DNA from: Pholiota molesta
Taxonomy: Eukaryota > Basidiomycota > Agaricomycetes > Agaricales > Strophariaceae
Assembly (NCBI GenBank): GCA_014925825.1
Contig: JACGCK010000098.1
Span: 108,400 to 172,399 of the forward strand
Direction: 5' to 3'
DNA: 64,000 bases
The notes beneath the pieces were generated by a model. The model had not been told where the DNA came from and did no database searches. It saw only the letters and a program-made list of their open reading frames with translations. The position numbers and the translations under genes were made by a program. Positions 9,972-20,949 of the stretch are shown here, in pieces. Every line of letters starts with the position of its first letter. Position 1 is the stretch's first letter.

Positions 9972-11806
9972 CCTATGGTTTAGTAATATGTGTATTCCGA
10001 TCTTCTTTCTTTCTCATGGCCGGATAGATGGTTCCGATACGGCAGAAATAAAACGCTGAAGAAGATTGGGATGTCAGCAGATGGAAGCTTGACACGCCGA
10101 TTCTAGATAAAGAATGGAAACTCGATATTCCTTACCAGCAAGGTCGAGTATACGAGTCTTTTAATTTTTCATGGATAGAATTACTGACTCTTACTGTACC
10201 GACTATGAGACTGAGCTAGTAACTGAGGACACAGTGTCAAAAGATTCAATAATTTATGGGCAGAAAACGGCCCGAAACATTCCTGCTTCAATCATGATGT
10301 ATTTCAGGTGTGCCCAGTAAACCCGATGTACCTAATTTAAGGACTTGCGAAGTCATAATCGTGAACGAAGCGGTCCCTTTCGAGTCAGAATGAGTCAGAA
10401 TTGAATGAGGGTACCCATTGTGCACCATCAGAACCACTGAAAAACTGATCTAGCCATAATCATATGAGGATACAATAACTGCGCCGAGAGCCTTCTGTTC
10501 GCAAGGACAGTTAGAAGTCCAATGCAGAAAGACGATGTCATATTATCAAGATAATTATCTATCTTTGCTCTCTAATATGTTACGTCCTATCTGACAACTT
10601 CACGAACAGCTCAACAATCTTAAATGGGTGGAAAGTAGTAGTTGAGATCTGGGAGAAGATGAATCCGGCGAGGTGGCGTGGAAGTGTCCACATATTATTG
10701 ATAGATATACGGAAAGTAAATGTAGATCAACCCCTGTATCATTTGAACAAAGGGCAGTAAGTGCGCACAGTGCTAGCCAAATGCAAGCGCTTGAATAAAA
10801 AGGATCATCTAGCCATCTAATCTAATCTCTGCAATCCGATGTGAGAACGAGCCGCCACTGCGGCGGACTTCCAAAAGACGTCGTTGACTTCTGAGATCTG
10901 AGACTCCGAGTCCGCTCATCAGCCTGGTTGCAATGCAATTGCAATGTCATTTTCAACACTGAGATACTAGTAAGTTTAGTCGGGGAACTACGAGTATGTC
11001 TTCGGACCCATATTAAGCACTGCTCATACTGCATGCGTTCTGCTTGACATTGTGCCGAGGCGTAAGTATGCCGCACGCCTTTCAACACCCGCTCGGTCCA
11101 GGCGCTCGGCTCAATAATCAATTGACTGTTTCAACATCATTCGTATCTCCATCATGATTTCATGGCCACGCCGACACGGTGACAACAGCGAAAATGGACG
11201 CTTTTGTTTGACTCAACTCACCTCCTGCTTCACCCGAACCTCTAGAGGCCTGCTGGCGGTGGGCCACTGAAGCACTACCGTATCCGATACTGGGCTGATA
11301 CATACGGGAAACCTCGATTTGGACAGTTGGCGAGCTTCGACAGACGATTACAGTCAGGGGGTATGTTTGCGGCTTAGTTGAAGAACAGGTTAGTCTATCT
11401 ATCCCTATCCTCATTCTCATCCATATCGTTACTTCTGCTACTCAGAACCCACATCATCTATCTGACTATACTTGGGTCATAGGTTTCTCACTGCCGCCCA
11501 CAACAGCCCACAGCCCACAGCCCAACGGACCTTCCGACCCATAATAGGCTATCGTCGCATCGAGCCATTTTTTGTACATCAATCCGACACTTTGCTCAGC
11601 GCAGCTCTTATAATACCCTCAGATCAGCCATTATTGTATCCCAGTGCCTCACTACTCATAGACGTTTGCACATCTTAGCTGTGCTTGCCTATTTCCCCGT
11701 CTCAAACGATCGATCGGGGAATTACTGCACTTGGAATACCTGGACATCGCCGACGTTTTTCCTGCTCTTCCCGTTTATTGCAACCCTAGGTGGCTGGCCG
11801 CTCCGC
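9972..11806. other. Intergenic, no gene seen
   Basis: This stretch of about 1.8 kb separates the divergently transcribed GST gene B and the gene at 11870. Only short, unconvincing open frames occur and no domain or repeat was recognised. It probably carries the upstream regulatory regions of both genes. Confidence 0.6.
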
Positions 11807-11814
11807 TATATATA
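11807..11814 (+). promoter_or_regulatory. TATA-like box of the gene at 11870
   Basis: TATATATA about 60 bp before the chosen ATG at 11870. It supports that start over the upstream in-frame ATG at 11666, which would lie before the transcription start. Confidence 0.55.
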
Positions 11815-11869
11815 CACTCGCATATCTCCTACTTCTAAAGTTTCCCTTCTCCCCACTCGTTCCTGCGCC

Positions 11870-13183
11870 ATGACCACCTACGATTTCTCGCCAGAGGCTC
11901 GGGACCGCCAGAACGCCAAGCTCGCTGGTATCGCGCGTTGGAGCGAGAATAATGCTCAACACCCTTTCGTCGATCCTTACGAGCCTGAGCTGCGGCCTTC
12001 TGACTCTTTGTCGAATGCTGGTGTACAATCGCCTCCGCCCTACTATGCCCAGCCGCATGGAGGGTTCTATCCTCAAGCGTATCCCCAACCACAAGGCCCT
12101 TACCTACAGCCTCAAACGTATTATCCTCAACCAGCATATCCAGGGTATTATCCAATGGCACAACCGATTGCGTCGCCGACGTACACTACTCCATATGCAT
12201 CGTCGTCCAGGAAACGCAGCAGGAGGCACGGGCACCACCACATCAGTGGATCACGTAGCCACCACGCAAGTCCGTCAACAGCCGAGATGTCCCTCCAATC
12301 TTCTGGGGACTTGGGCACTCGATATGTGCCTACGGTATCGATGCATTCCGGTTCGACGATGACTAGATCGTACAGCACACCGCCACACACGGCCGGATCG
12401 TACTTCGTCCCATACTCCGGTGCACATCCTGCACAACAAAGGCAGCTCGCGCAGCCTGCGCAGATGGTGTATCCGACTTCGGCCGCACCAGTCTTGACAC
12501 CCTATGGCTATACGACTGCAGCAACTGGCACGCTCTCACCCTATGGGCCTTCGGCGCACACACACCATTCATCGCCCCGTTCGCATTCACATCATTCTTC
12601 CCATTCACGTTCAAGGTCGATTTCGCGGTCACATTCGATGATGCATAGTCCGGTCGCAGTGCCAGCGCACACCGGCCAGACGTTGGTGCTGCCGTACGGT
12701 AATGGGGGACACGTCGTGTTCCCACCTCCAGGTGCAACTGTCATTGTACGTCGTTGATTTTTCTTCTTTATTTTCTTCTTTTCGAGCATAGCCTTTGTGG
12801 TTGCCTTTTTGCGACTCTTTTTGCCTCTATTGGGCAACGAGCGTTTTATTTTTGGATCACGGCCTTCCATTGCTTATAAGCACACCATATGTGCTACCGT
12901 CATTCCTGGGTATTTGATTCCTTATTGGACGATGCACACGTTTCTATCAGAGACCCCAGAGCTGATTCGAGGGTCTTTTCTTATCTTTGTTCATCGTTCT
13001 TCTATTCACTCCTTTACTTCTTGTTCCCTCTGTTATTGTCCCGTCTCTAACTTTGCTCGTTGATAGACCCCGCAGCATCAACTTCGACCGGACGGCAGCT
13101 CATTCTTCGGCAGCTTCAAGAGCTTCTCGCTCAAAAGCTCCAGCCGTCGTTTAAAGAGGCGGTCGAGTCAAAGCAGCTATTGA
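11870..13183 (+). CDS. Pro/His/Ser/Tyr-rich disordered protein of unknown function
   Basis: Exon 1 (11870-12745) encodes a low-complexity protein. An N-terminal segment (YDFSPEARDRQNAKLAGIAR) is followed by Pro-Tyr-Gln-rich repeats such as YPQPQGPYLQPQTYYPQP, then His/Ser/Arg-rich stretches. It then has GQTLVLPYGNGGHVVFPPPG, a short conserved-looking element known to me from uncharacterised Agaricomycete proteins. A GTACGT donor at 12746 and an acceptor at 13066 would add a phase-compatible exon (13067-13183) ending in a basic Ser/Lys/Arg tail (SSFFGSFKSFSLKSSSRRLK), for 330 residues in all. The intron would be 321 bp, long for this locus, so a stop at 12757 (295 residues) is the alternative. 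No catalytic domain is visible. Confidence 0.65.
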
Positions 13184-13607
13184 GCTCGAAAGACGGTAGA
13201 TCAGTCTACGGAACACCTTGGTGGTTACCGTGTAGGCTGTGAACCTGCATCCAACTTGTGATGGTGGGCGATGGGCGCGTCGTCGCGCATTTTGCTTCTC
13301 TTCGCTGACATTTCGTTCGCTTTTGACGTTTCATGCTTTACATAGATCTTTCTTCATTGTTCTGACCATCAATCAGATCGATTTGTCATTGGTTCTTCTT
13401 TGCGATATCATACCATTCCTTGTTTTATGGAAACAATCACATCATAGACGACATGCATAGGACATTTCTAACCTATTCTCTTATAGCTACGATAACTCGA
13501 TGTAGATAGATGTAGATTTACAGATGTGGAGGACGAATTTTTGGTTTCCTGGACAAAGAGGACGATAATAAACATTGAAATTATCAATTCTATCAAGTCT
13601 TGACGGC

Positions 13608-14790
13608 TTATTCAGTCAAAGAGCCATCGGAATGCACATATGATGCCGTCAACGTGGTTGAAGGCGGTCTGGGAGGAGCGAACCGAAGAGGCGGGAGTTG
13701 GGAGCTATTCATTTCTCCACCTTCGGTCGTCGACATAGGTACGTTCGTTGAAGACGGGGCCCGCCCATTGGCTACGCGAATGATAATTAGGAACGGTGAG
13801 ATGGCCTGCCAAAAATGAGATCGATTAGCAAAGGCCCCATTGATTCCAGTAATATGTGCTCACACAAATATGGGGTAAGAACGTCAAGGGAATTGCCAAC
13901 AGATTCAGTGTGCTATCGTGCCAAATTACTGCCAAAACGAACAAGCCGCATGCGATAATCAAGCCACAGGATTCCACGCAGATCGTGATGATTCTTCGAA
14001 GCGGCGATGCCGATGACTTTTCGTGCACACCCAAGGTCTTCTTCATCCATCGTTCATGGCCGAGAAGTCGGGATAGGATTAACGCGGATAGAAGGAGGTT
14101 GGTCATAACGGTCGCGCCTAAAAGTGGTAATACCGAGAGTAGGATATTTATGAATGGCATATACATCCAAACGATCGTTGCTAATTGTGAAATCTGAGTT
14201 GGCAAGCAAACCTCTTGCGTTAAAATGGGACTCACCAAGGGAGACAAACAGAAGTATTATTAGAATGCAGAACAGCGTGAATTTTAATAGCCGTTGGACG
14301 CCATTGTATAGCACCCAGCAGCGCCATACCTAATGAGATAATTGATCAGCTGAAGAGACATTTTAACATGCCATGCAGCAGGAAATCTTACCATAAGCCC
14401 ATCAGCACCGAAAACAGCAAAGGGAAGCGTCACGAACAAAGTGGAACTTATCAAGGTTTCCAGATGCCTGCGAGCATCTATCCCCCCGTCGAACGGTGAA
14501 AATAAAGTCTTGTGCGTGTATTGGATCATTAATCCCAGCGAGATTGTACTGACAATCGTCATAACAGAGATATAGATAACCAGGAGGCGTCGCGCCCGAG
14601 GAGAATGGATGTGCTTGGCCTTGACTGTCGCGCGAAGTGTGTTGGAGGCGAGCGCAATCACGATGCACCATAGTATCGTGTTAGCTACGGTGAGATATAG
14701 GAGCTCTTTGAGGTACCCTCCAATCCCTGTTGACTGGCAATAAGGAGGATTGAGAACAGCTCTGCGGCTTTGGAGAAGTTGGGCGTCCAT
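13608..14790 (-). CDS. Seven-helix membrane protein, Agaricomycete family
   Basis: Four exons (14790-14392, 14329-14236, 14180-13864, 13805-13608) code for 335 residues. The introns are 62, 55 and 58 bp and all phases fit. About seven hydrophobic helices are visible. The conserved segment FGADGLMVWRCWVLYNG falls across the first splice junction and ISPFLIIIRVANGRA across the last, and both are landmarks of a large uncharacterised basidiomycete family. The C-terminal tail after the last helix is hydrophilic and rich in Ser, Thr and Pro (to SDGSLTE), probably cytosolic. Seven helices suggest a receptor-like topology, but no ligand or signalling role is established. A TATA-like element lies about 70 bp upstream. 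Confidence 0.82.
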
Positions 14791-14858
14791 GCCAAGTAGG
14801 TACTTAATAAGGGGAGGCTGGCAGTATATCGGTTATTGACAAGAGATACGCCATCGCA

Positions 14859-14865
14859 TTATATA
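14859..14865 (-). promoter_or_regulatory. TATA-like box of the gene ending at 13608
   Basis: TATATAA on the minus strand, about 70 bp upstream of the ATG at 14790. Confidence 0.45.
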
Positions 14866-15957
14866 GGTAGTACTGTCAATGAGATCATTTAGGTTCTGTC
14901 GGTAATGTTCTTAGATCGTTTGGGTACATCTTCTTAATCTTTACTGGGCTTCGAACGTTTGAACATTCGCTGTGCGCGTGAGAGAACGGTAAGTCCTGAT
15001 GAGATGCTACGCGTGGTATCTGGCTATTTTTAGGTCAATTATTTCGTTCAACATTGGCATTTTGCTACCCATTAGCCTTAGGCGCCTACGTCCCTTCTTC
15101 CTCGCTACTCAGTTACCAGGTTCAATGCTTACAAGGTTCCCTTACTTTTTTCTCGTATTTCGTGCGCAGTTTGTAGATAACTAGATGCTCGAAGCTCAGT
15201 GTCCCAATTATACACATGCCAAGTACTACTAGTAAATCTTCTTCTACGGTTCAGACGCAGCCGAAAGATTTCTTTGACATGGAACAACCCAGCGCTATTT
15301 GGAGACCACATGTGTCGTTCCGTTCTAAATGGCTGCAAAGTGGCTGCGTGTACTCAACTACGAATGAAAAGAGTCAAACACCACATCGAAGTTGTCCACG
15401 TTATTTTCCGTGGGATGTTTGAGAACGGGATGCTTAGCGCTTTAAGGCGAGCGATGGTTCTAGTAACAAATGTAACAACGGTATATTGTAGGAGGTACCT
15501 TGCATAGTAATATTTTTGGGTCTCGGATAAGCCCTACCGAGGCCTCGAGGCAACAGCTATTATAAATCTCCAATCTTTTGATCTTATCTGCTAAGTATGC
15601 TTTTGATAATTACCCGGGTCTGGATCCAATGAATAGCATTGGGGAGATTGAATGGGCCGACTGCGTCGACATTGCCATGAATCATAGTATAAGTACCTCA
15701 ACACGAAGATGTGGATGCTGTCCAGTTGACTTCAACCTAAAGCCAGCTTCGTACCTAGGTACCGCGGTGAGGTTGTCCTAATTCCACAATAAATAATTAA
15801 AGAGTGAATGAAGGTGGGGAAAAATGGAAGAGGGCATTTCATCGTAGATTTTAGAGTCACAGACGTGGAAGATGTACGATTTCCATGCAGAAGTTCAAGA
15901 ATTTTGAAATCGGTATATTTAAGCGTTTTCGATTGAGAACTCTCGTAGAGGCGACGC
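14866..15957. other. Intergenic, no gene seen
   Basis: About 1.1 kb with only short open frames. A frame starting at 15216 (MPSTTSKSSSTVQTQPKDFF) is the most peptide-like, but it lacks similarity to anything I know and ends after 68 codons. No repeat was noticed. Confidence 0.5.
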
Positions 15958-16341
15958 TCATCCGCTGAACAAATCACCGGGCATTATCATGAAGCTCTCG
16001 CGAAAGGGCAGAATTCGGCTTTGAGGGCGCAATCTATGAACTCGGAGCGCATGCTCCAAGGTGTTATGAATTTGAAATGCGCGAGCATACTTTTGTCTGT
16101 GAGGAAGCTTGTTGCGAATGACGTCGATGGCAGAGGACCACAGCTTCCCAAAATTGAGACAGAGTTCACGCCATCGTTGACAGACATGGGATACAGCAAG
16201 AATAGGCTTATCTTTTGACCTCGTTTCGAGAGCTAATGGAGGAGATGCTAGGTTCAGCTCATGGCGGAATTCAAGAAAGACCATCAAGAGGATTTCGTTC
16301 GGCACAGAGTCGATGGTAACTTGGGAGGAAACGGAAATCAT
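15958..16341 (-). pseudogene. Truncated F-box gene
   Basis: The frame from 16341 gives an F-box-like start (IDSVPNEILLMVFLEF) followed by the typical ILAVSHVCQRWRELCLNFGK motif. It stops after 127 residues, whereas F-box proteins of this type usually run to 400 or more. No continuing frame or splice site leading to a leucine-rich region was found downstream; the minus-strand frame at 15977-15732 is not recognisable. I read it as a 3'-truncated relic, although a very short F-box protein cannot be excluded. It is not closely similar to the other F-box genes of this window. Confidence 0.55.
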
Positions 16342-16971
16342 TTCGGTGATACAGATAAGATGAAGATGCGGATAGAGCGCATCGTGCTTCTCCGAGGCAG
16401 AAATATGGTCTATTTATGCTTTGTAGGATCGGTGCCACTCGCTATTCGCAAAAGATAAGCGTAAAGGTAAGCGCTAAAGAAAGCGAAACTTTCGCCGATG
16501 CCAAAGATAGACACAGAATCATTCAAGCCCATCACGTACAATTGAGCTCAACTGAGCACTCAGAGGAAAGTTGACCAATCCATAGATCACCACCGTGTGC
16601 GGTGACTAGTTGTTCGTATTCCAAGCATCTGCACCATGGCTCAGGTTGGAAAGTACCGCCTTTGCAGGAATCGTTGTTAGTTGCTTGATCGCAATACGCA
16701 CGTCGCCGTCGATTGCGTAATTTGCATACTTGCGCCTGTTGCAAGGGCGGAGAGGTCGCTTGGAGAAATCTAAAGCAAGAAAAAATTACATTTCAAGACT
16801 TTACATTTGAGGGGGAAGGCGCAGTATGAAATGTACTGAAAAGGTCCGTTAGGCCTAAATAATCATATTCGCTTTCTGTGCTTTCTTAAGGTTGTCCGGG
16901 ACCAAAACTCAAGTTGCCCTGTCAAACACGACCAAGTCAACTTCCACACCGACTCCATTGACATAGCCACG

Positions 16972-18402
16972 CTACATCCCCACCTTCCGCTGATCCCTCG
17001 CACCAATCTGCTCTTTCGTCACAAACACACCCTCGCTCTGCGACGCCCCCGTCGACAATGAACCGACATTGAACTGCATACCGCCCGTCTCACCGTGCCG
17101 CGCCGCCGACGCCGCGCTGCCCAGCTCGTACTCCCGCCACCCGCCCGTGGGCTCCGCGCGGACCCCGAGCTGCATGCGGCTGTTCAGCACCGCGAGCATC
17201 GTGGTGGAGTAGAGCTTCGCCTGCGCGGAGAGCGGGACGACGAAGTAGTTGATGGGCGTGGTGCGCGGCGGGTAGTACAGCGCGAGGGTGAGGAGCGAGA
17301 TGGAGGCTGTTGGTGTGGGGAGGTTGGGTGAGCGCAGCGTTTTGGATTATCAGAGAGAGGGAGGTGGGAGGACGTGCCTGTGAGGACGCCCGTCTCGACG
17401 GTCATCCGCACCAATTTGGATATCAGCGCTTGGGTATGCGAGAACGTCCCGTATGGATTGCGTCTTCGCAACTGGGTCACAAGCGTTCAGTACGATTCGC
17501 TAGAACAGACCCGAGACTCGAAGTCCTACGCACATAATAGCACATGCAGATTGCGATTACGACATCACAGGCCGAACCTGTTCCGCTCCAAAACTACAGC
17601 ACCCAATTAGTTCAGCAGACCCAGCAATCCACGAAGGAAAGCGCTTACGCCCAGCGGCTGCACATTGAATCCCAAGGAGAGGGTGAACAGCACGGTGAAG
17701 CGCTTCGCCCGAATGGCGAAGACCGTCGTAGCTATGGCACCTGCGAACGAAACGAGCGACAACTGCGAAGGACGATGAGATTTTGTCAGCGGGCTGCCAA
17801 ACCACCTGCGTGCGGCGCGTACGAGGCGAACCCACCAGTATGATGAGGCCGGGTGCGATCCGGCTCTGCGAGATGACCGAAATGCGGTAGGCGTAGAACA
17901 ACTGGACGAGAAGGCCGACTATGGTGATATAAGTTTCTCCGACGGGTTAGACATAGAAAGTCCACAAACACACCGAGGCCCCCGATCAAGCATACCGACA
18001 GCCAATTCGTCCCGATTTCGTCTATCCCTAAGAGGTCTCCGAACCCGCGCGCCAGCATGTTCCACATACTCCCGGTAAGAAGCATGGTCTGTGCCGTTTC
18101 CAAGAGGTAGACGATATAGACTAGGGCCTTCAGCACGGGGCGGTCCTTTGGGAAGGCCTGAGAATAGAGATCTTTGGGTGGGTGTTAGTGATATAGAGGG
18201 ATTATTCGAAGAATGGTGTAGTTACTTACAGACTTGGATGGAGAGCACGCCGAAGAGACCCCAGTTTAGTATGATGACGACGAACGGAGGGCCTGTGCTA
18301 TAGGGGTTCGTTGTGTGGTCAATATTTGGTCTATACTGATAATCGATATGCCTGGACTTACAGAGCGGTGAAAACGATCTCGCGCGGATCTAGCGACGGC
18401 AT
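16972..18402 (-). CDS. DUF6534-family seven-helix membrane protein
   Basis: Eight exons can be joined in phase: 18402-18362, 18297-18230, 18171-17974, 17918-17836, 17762-17649, 17593-17534, 17471-17378 and 17306-16972, coding for 330 residues. Family landmarks are all present: WGLFGVLSIQVYLYSQAFPK, a QLFYAYRISVISQSRIAP helix, SACDVVIAICMCYY, and the diagnostic RMTVETGVLT followed by LYSTTMLAVLNSRM. Such proteins have about seven helices and a soluble C-terminal tail; their function is unknown. Introns are mostly 53-71 bp. The seventh (17377-17307) begins GCACGT rather than GT and is the only way I found to keep the conserved frame, so it appears to be a GC-AG intron. Coding sequence is otherwise intact. 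Confidence 0.87.
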
Positions 18403-20949
18403 ACTAGACGAAAATTATCAATTCAGCTGGTCATGAAGTATTGCATTTAACAAGCACTTACTTGCTGGAAGAAGAGGCGAAGGGATTCGTTAGAGCGTTC
18501 TCCCTTTTATACCACTATTGACATCTCGAAGAATAGCTTGATCATGGCCTATCAGATAGGCGCTCAGGCTCGGAACACGGCTCATAGGGACCACCACTGC
18601 CTGGTGCTGAAAGAGCCCATTACGACCATGGTCATGGATAAGCGCCCAGGCTGGGAAATGGATACACGCGACTACGACTTGCGGTATGCTGCAGAAGCTG
18701 ATCCATGCCTGCTAATCTGGTTCGGAGAATGATGAGTGCAAGCTCAAACTGTCGAAACAATAATCTTCCTTCACCTCAAACACTCGAATAACGTGAATTG
18801 AGAAAAAAGAACGCATTGACCATGCGGTGTTTCATGAGTATGACTGATGATATGCTAGCGGTGATGTAGATGTAGTAAATATGTCGCACGTAGCGAGGGA
18901 AACTGGAAAAAGCTACCTTGCTTAGATGAATATTTCTGATAGCGGGAGATGGATGAACACGAAGAAGTTGAAAGAATCAGTTTGTCTCCGTATCTTGATT
19001 TGATTGCATTTGACACGGTGCGACTGACATCCAGAATGTTGCAGTCTGACGGATGGCCGCCTCGAGAGCCACCAGAAGCGCGTGGGTAGCTTCGATATAT
19101 CTTTATCGATAGCAGAGGTCGAAGACTGATTAAAATGTATCCCAATATATGCAGATGGCGAGCTCCAGTTTCGATGGTGCAATCACCATTCCTACTCCTC
19201 AAACCATCACAGGCAAGTTAAACGTCAGATTCTAAGTGTGATGGGTTTCGCAGATGGCAGATGACAGCACATGTAGGATGGATGTAAGTATGACTGGATC
19301 GATAGGATCGTTGATCAGTAGCCAGAATGGGCAGCGGGACGAAATTGCAAGTTGAGAACCGCGTGAGCACAGGAAGACGACGGACGAGTCGTTGTGGGTG
19401 GTTTGAACCAAGTTTGAACATTTGAACTTTGTGCGAGAGGCGGTGAGCTGTCCATCATCAAACTCAGATTCAATCTGCGCTTCGAGTCTCGAGCCGGCGT
19501 CTAAACATGACGTATAGTTCGTAGCGCTTATGTCAAGAAAACGCTTTATTTCCAAGTCCCCTTCGCCCGCCATCACATGGTCTGTGCGTTTTGCGCCTTT
19601 TAGTATCATATAGCGCAGTTCCTTCCACTTCGCCTCTTTCTTCCTGCCATCACTATCGTCCCGTCCTTCCCCTGCCGCCTCACGCTTCTCCTAGGCCACT
19701 GTTACTCTAGTACGTAGACGAGATTTTCATTGCGTACCGACTCTCGATTGCTTTTATCAGATGCTGGGATTCGGACCAAATTCAGAGAGGAAGGGGCGAT
19801 AGGCGACAAGTAAATACGTCCCTTTTGCTCTATACGGCTCCTGACATCATCTGGTGCCTCCACAGGTACATATATGCGTTATTTACGGCTACATCACACT
19901 AGGTAATGCACGCAGTTGGCGCTAGAGTTTCTTTCACACTCAGTGTTCGTACATTTTTCTTCCCTCGTTATTCATTTTGCAACTAATGCTTCCGTGTTTT
20001 TGCTTAGCGGTTTACTCTTCTTTTGGTACGTTGAGTCCATTCATTTCCTATTCTATACTCATATGATTTGCTGTTAGATGCCGCGGCATCTGCCCTCGAA
20101 TTGAGTTGCGTGGGTAGCACTGAATACAGATCTAATCACAGCTACGGGATTTGCATCTGCTCACGCTCCTCCGAGGCCACTGTCCCGCCTCTAACACATG
20201 GAAAAGGTATGCATTATATGTTGGCCTTTCATTTGTTTGCATCGCAGGCTGAAATTTGGACTAAAGGAGAGGACGGCGCGATGATGGTCATCTTTCGCAG
20301 TGAGTAAACATGTTTTTTGGGCTCTAAGTGTCTCCTCGCATCATCTGATATCTCTAAAGGTGCATATATGCGCTACTTGAGGATAAAACTAGCGAACGCA
20401 CCCGCAATGGGCACCAAGTGGTATTTCTTTCGCATTGCGCAATCAACGTTTATGAATTTCATTTCCTCGTTATTCCTTTCGCAACTAACAGTTCGGGCAG
20501 GTTGGTACGTTCGACCTCTGATTTACTTCATTGTTTATATTCACAATATTTTTATAATAGATCTTGCCAATGTGGAGAGCCAGTCCGAAATACCTGCCCC
20601 AGAATAAGACGTGTAAGATGACGCCTGGAAGGTTCTAGAACATTGGACCAACGCCGGTACGGCATAAGCTATCCAGGACGAGCCAGGACGTCGCTCAGAC
20701 GAGACGAAGAGGCTATTTATGCGCAGGTTGTGACCCAACAGAACGGAATCAAGAGCAAGATCGCAGACGGGAGAAAGAGGGCAGCCGGAGCGGCGCATTT
20801 AGCCGAAATGCCGAACACCGAAAAAGGATGTTTGTCAGCAGGCATATGCGTGATGCGTCATCTCGCTCTGGACACTCGAGTCTCTTCTCTCCGCCACCAA
20901 CACCTTCTCCACCATCTCTCCTCTGGCGCGCGTGTCCTAATAGCGCTCC
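18403..20949. other. Intergenic, no supported gene
   Basis: About 2.5 kb between the divergent DUF6534 and Lon genes. Several short frames (for example 19609-19232 on the minus strand) show no motif. Apart from the diverged repeat at 19790-20520 nothing is recognised. The part next to 20950 should hold the Lon promoter; no TATA box was seen. Confidence 0.55.
19790..20520. repeat. Diverged direct repeat, about 19790-20010 and 20300-20520
   Basis: Both parts share ordered blocks: CATCATCTG, then GTACATATATGCG or GTGCATATATGCG, then CCTCGTTATTC, then CGCAACTAA or TGCAACTAA at similar spacing. The intervening DNA is strongly diverged, so this is an old duplication. The boundaries are approximate. 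Confidence 0.5.

Noticed and set aside
11666..11869. Upstream in-frame ATG extending the 11870 gene by 68 codons
   Set aside because: It lies before the TATATATA box at 11807-11814, so it is unlikely to be in the transcript.
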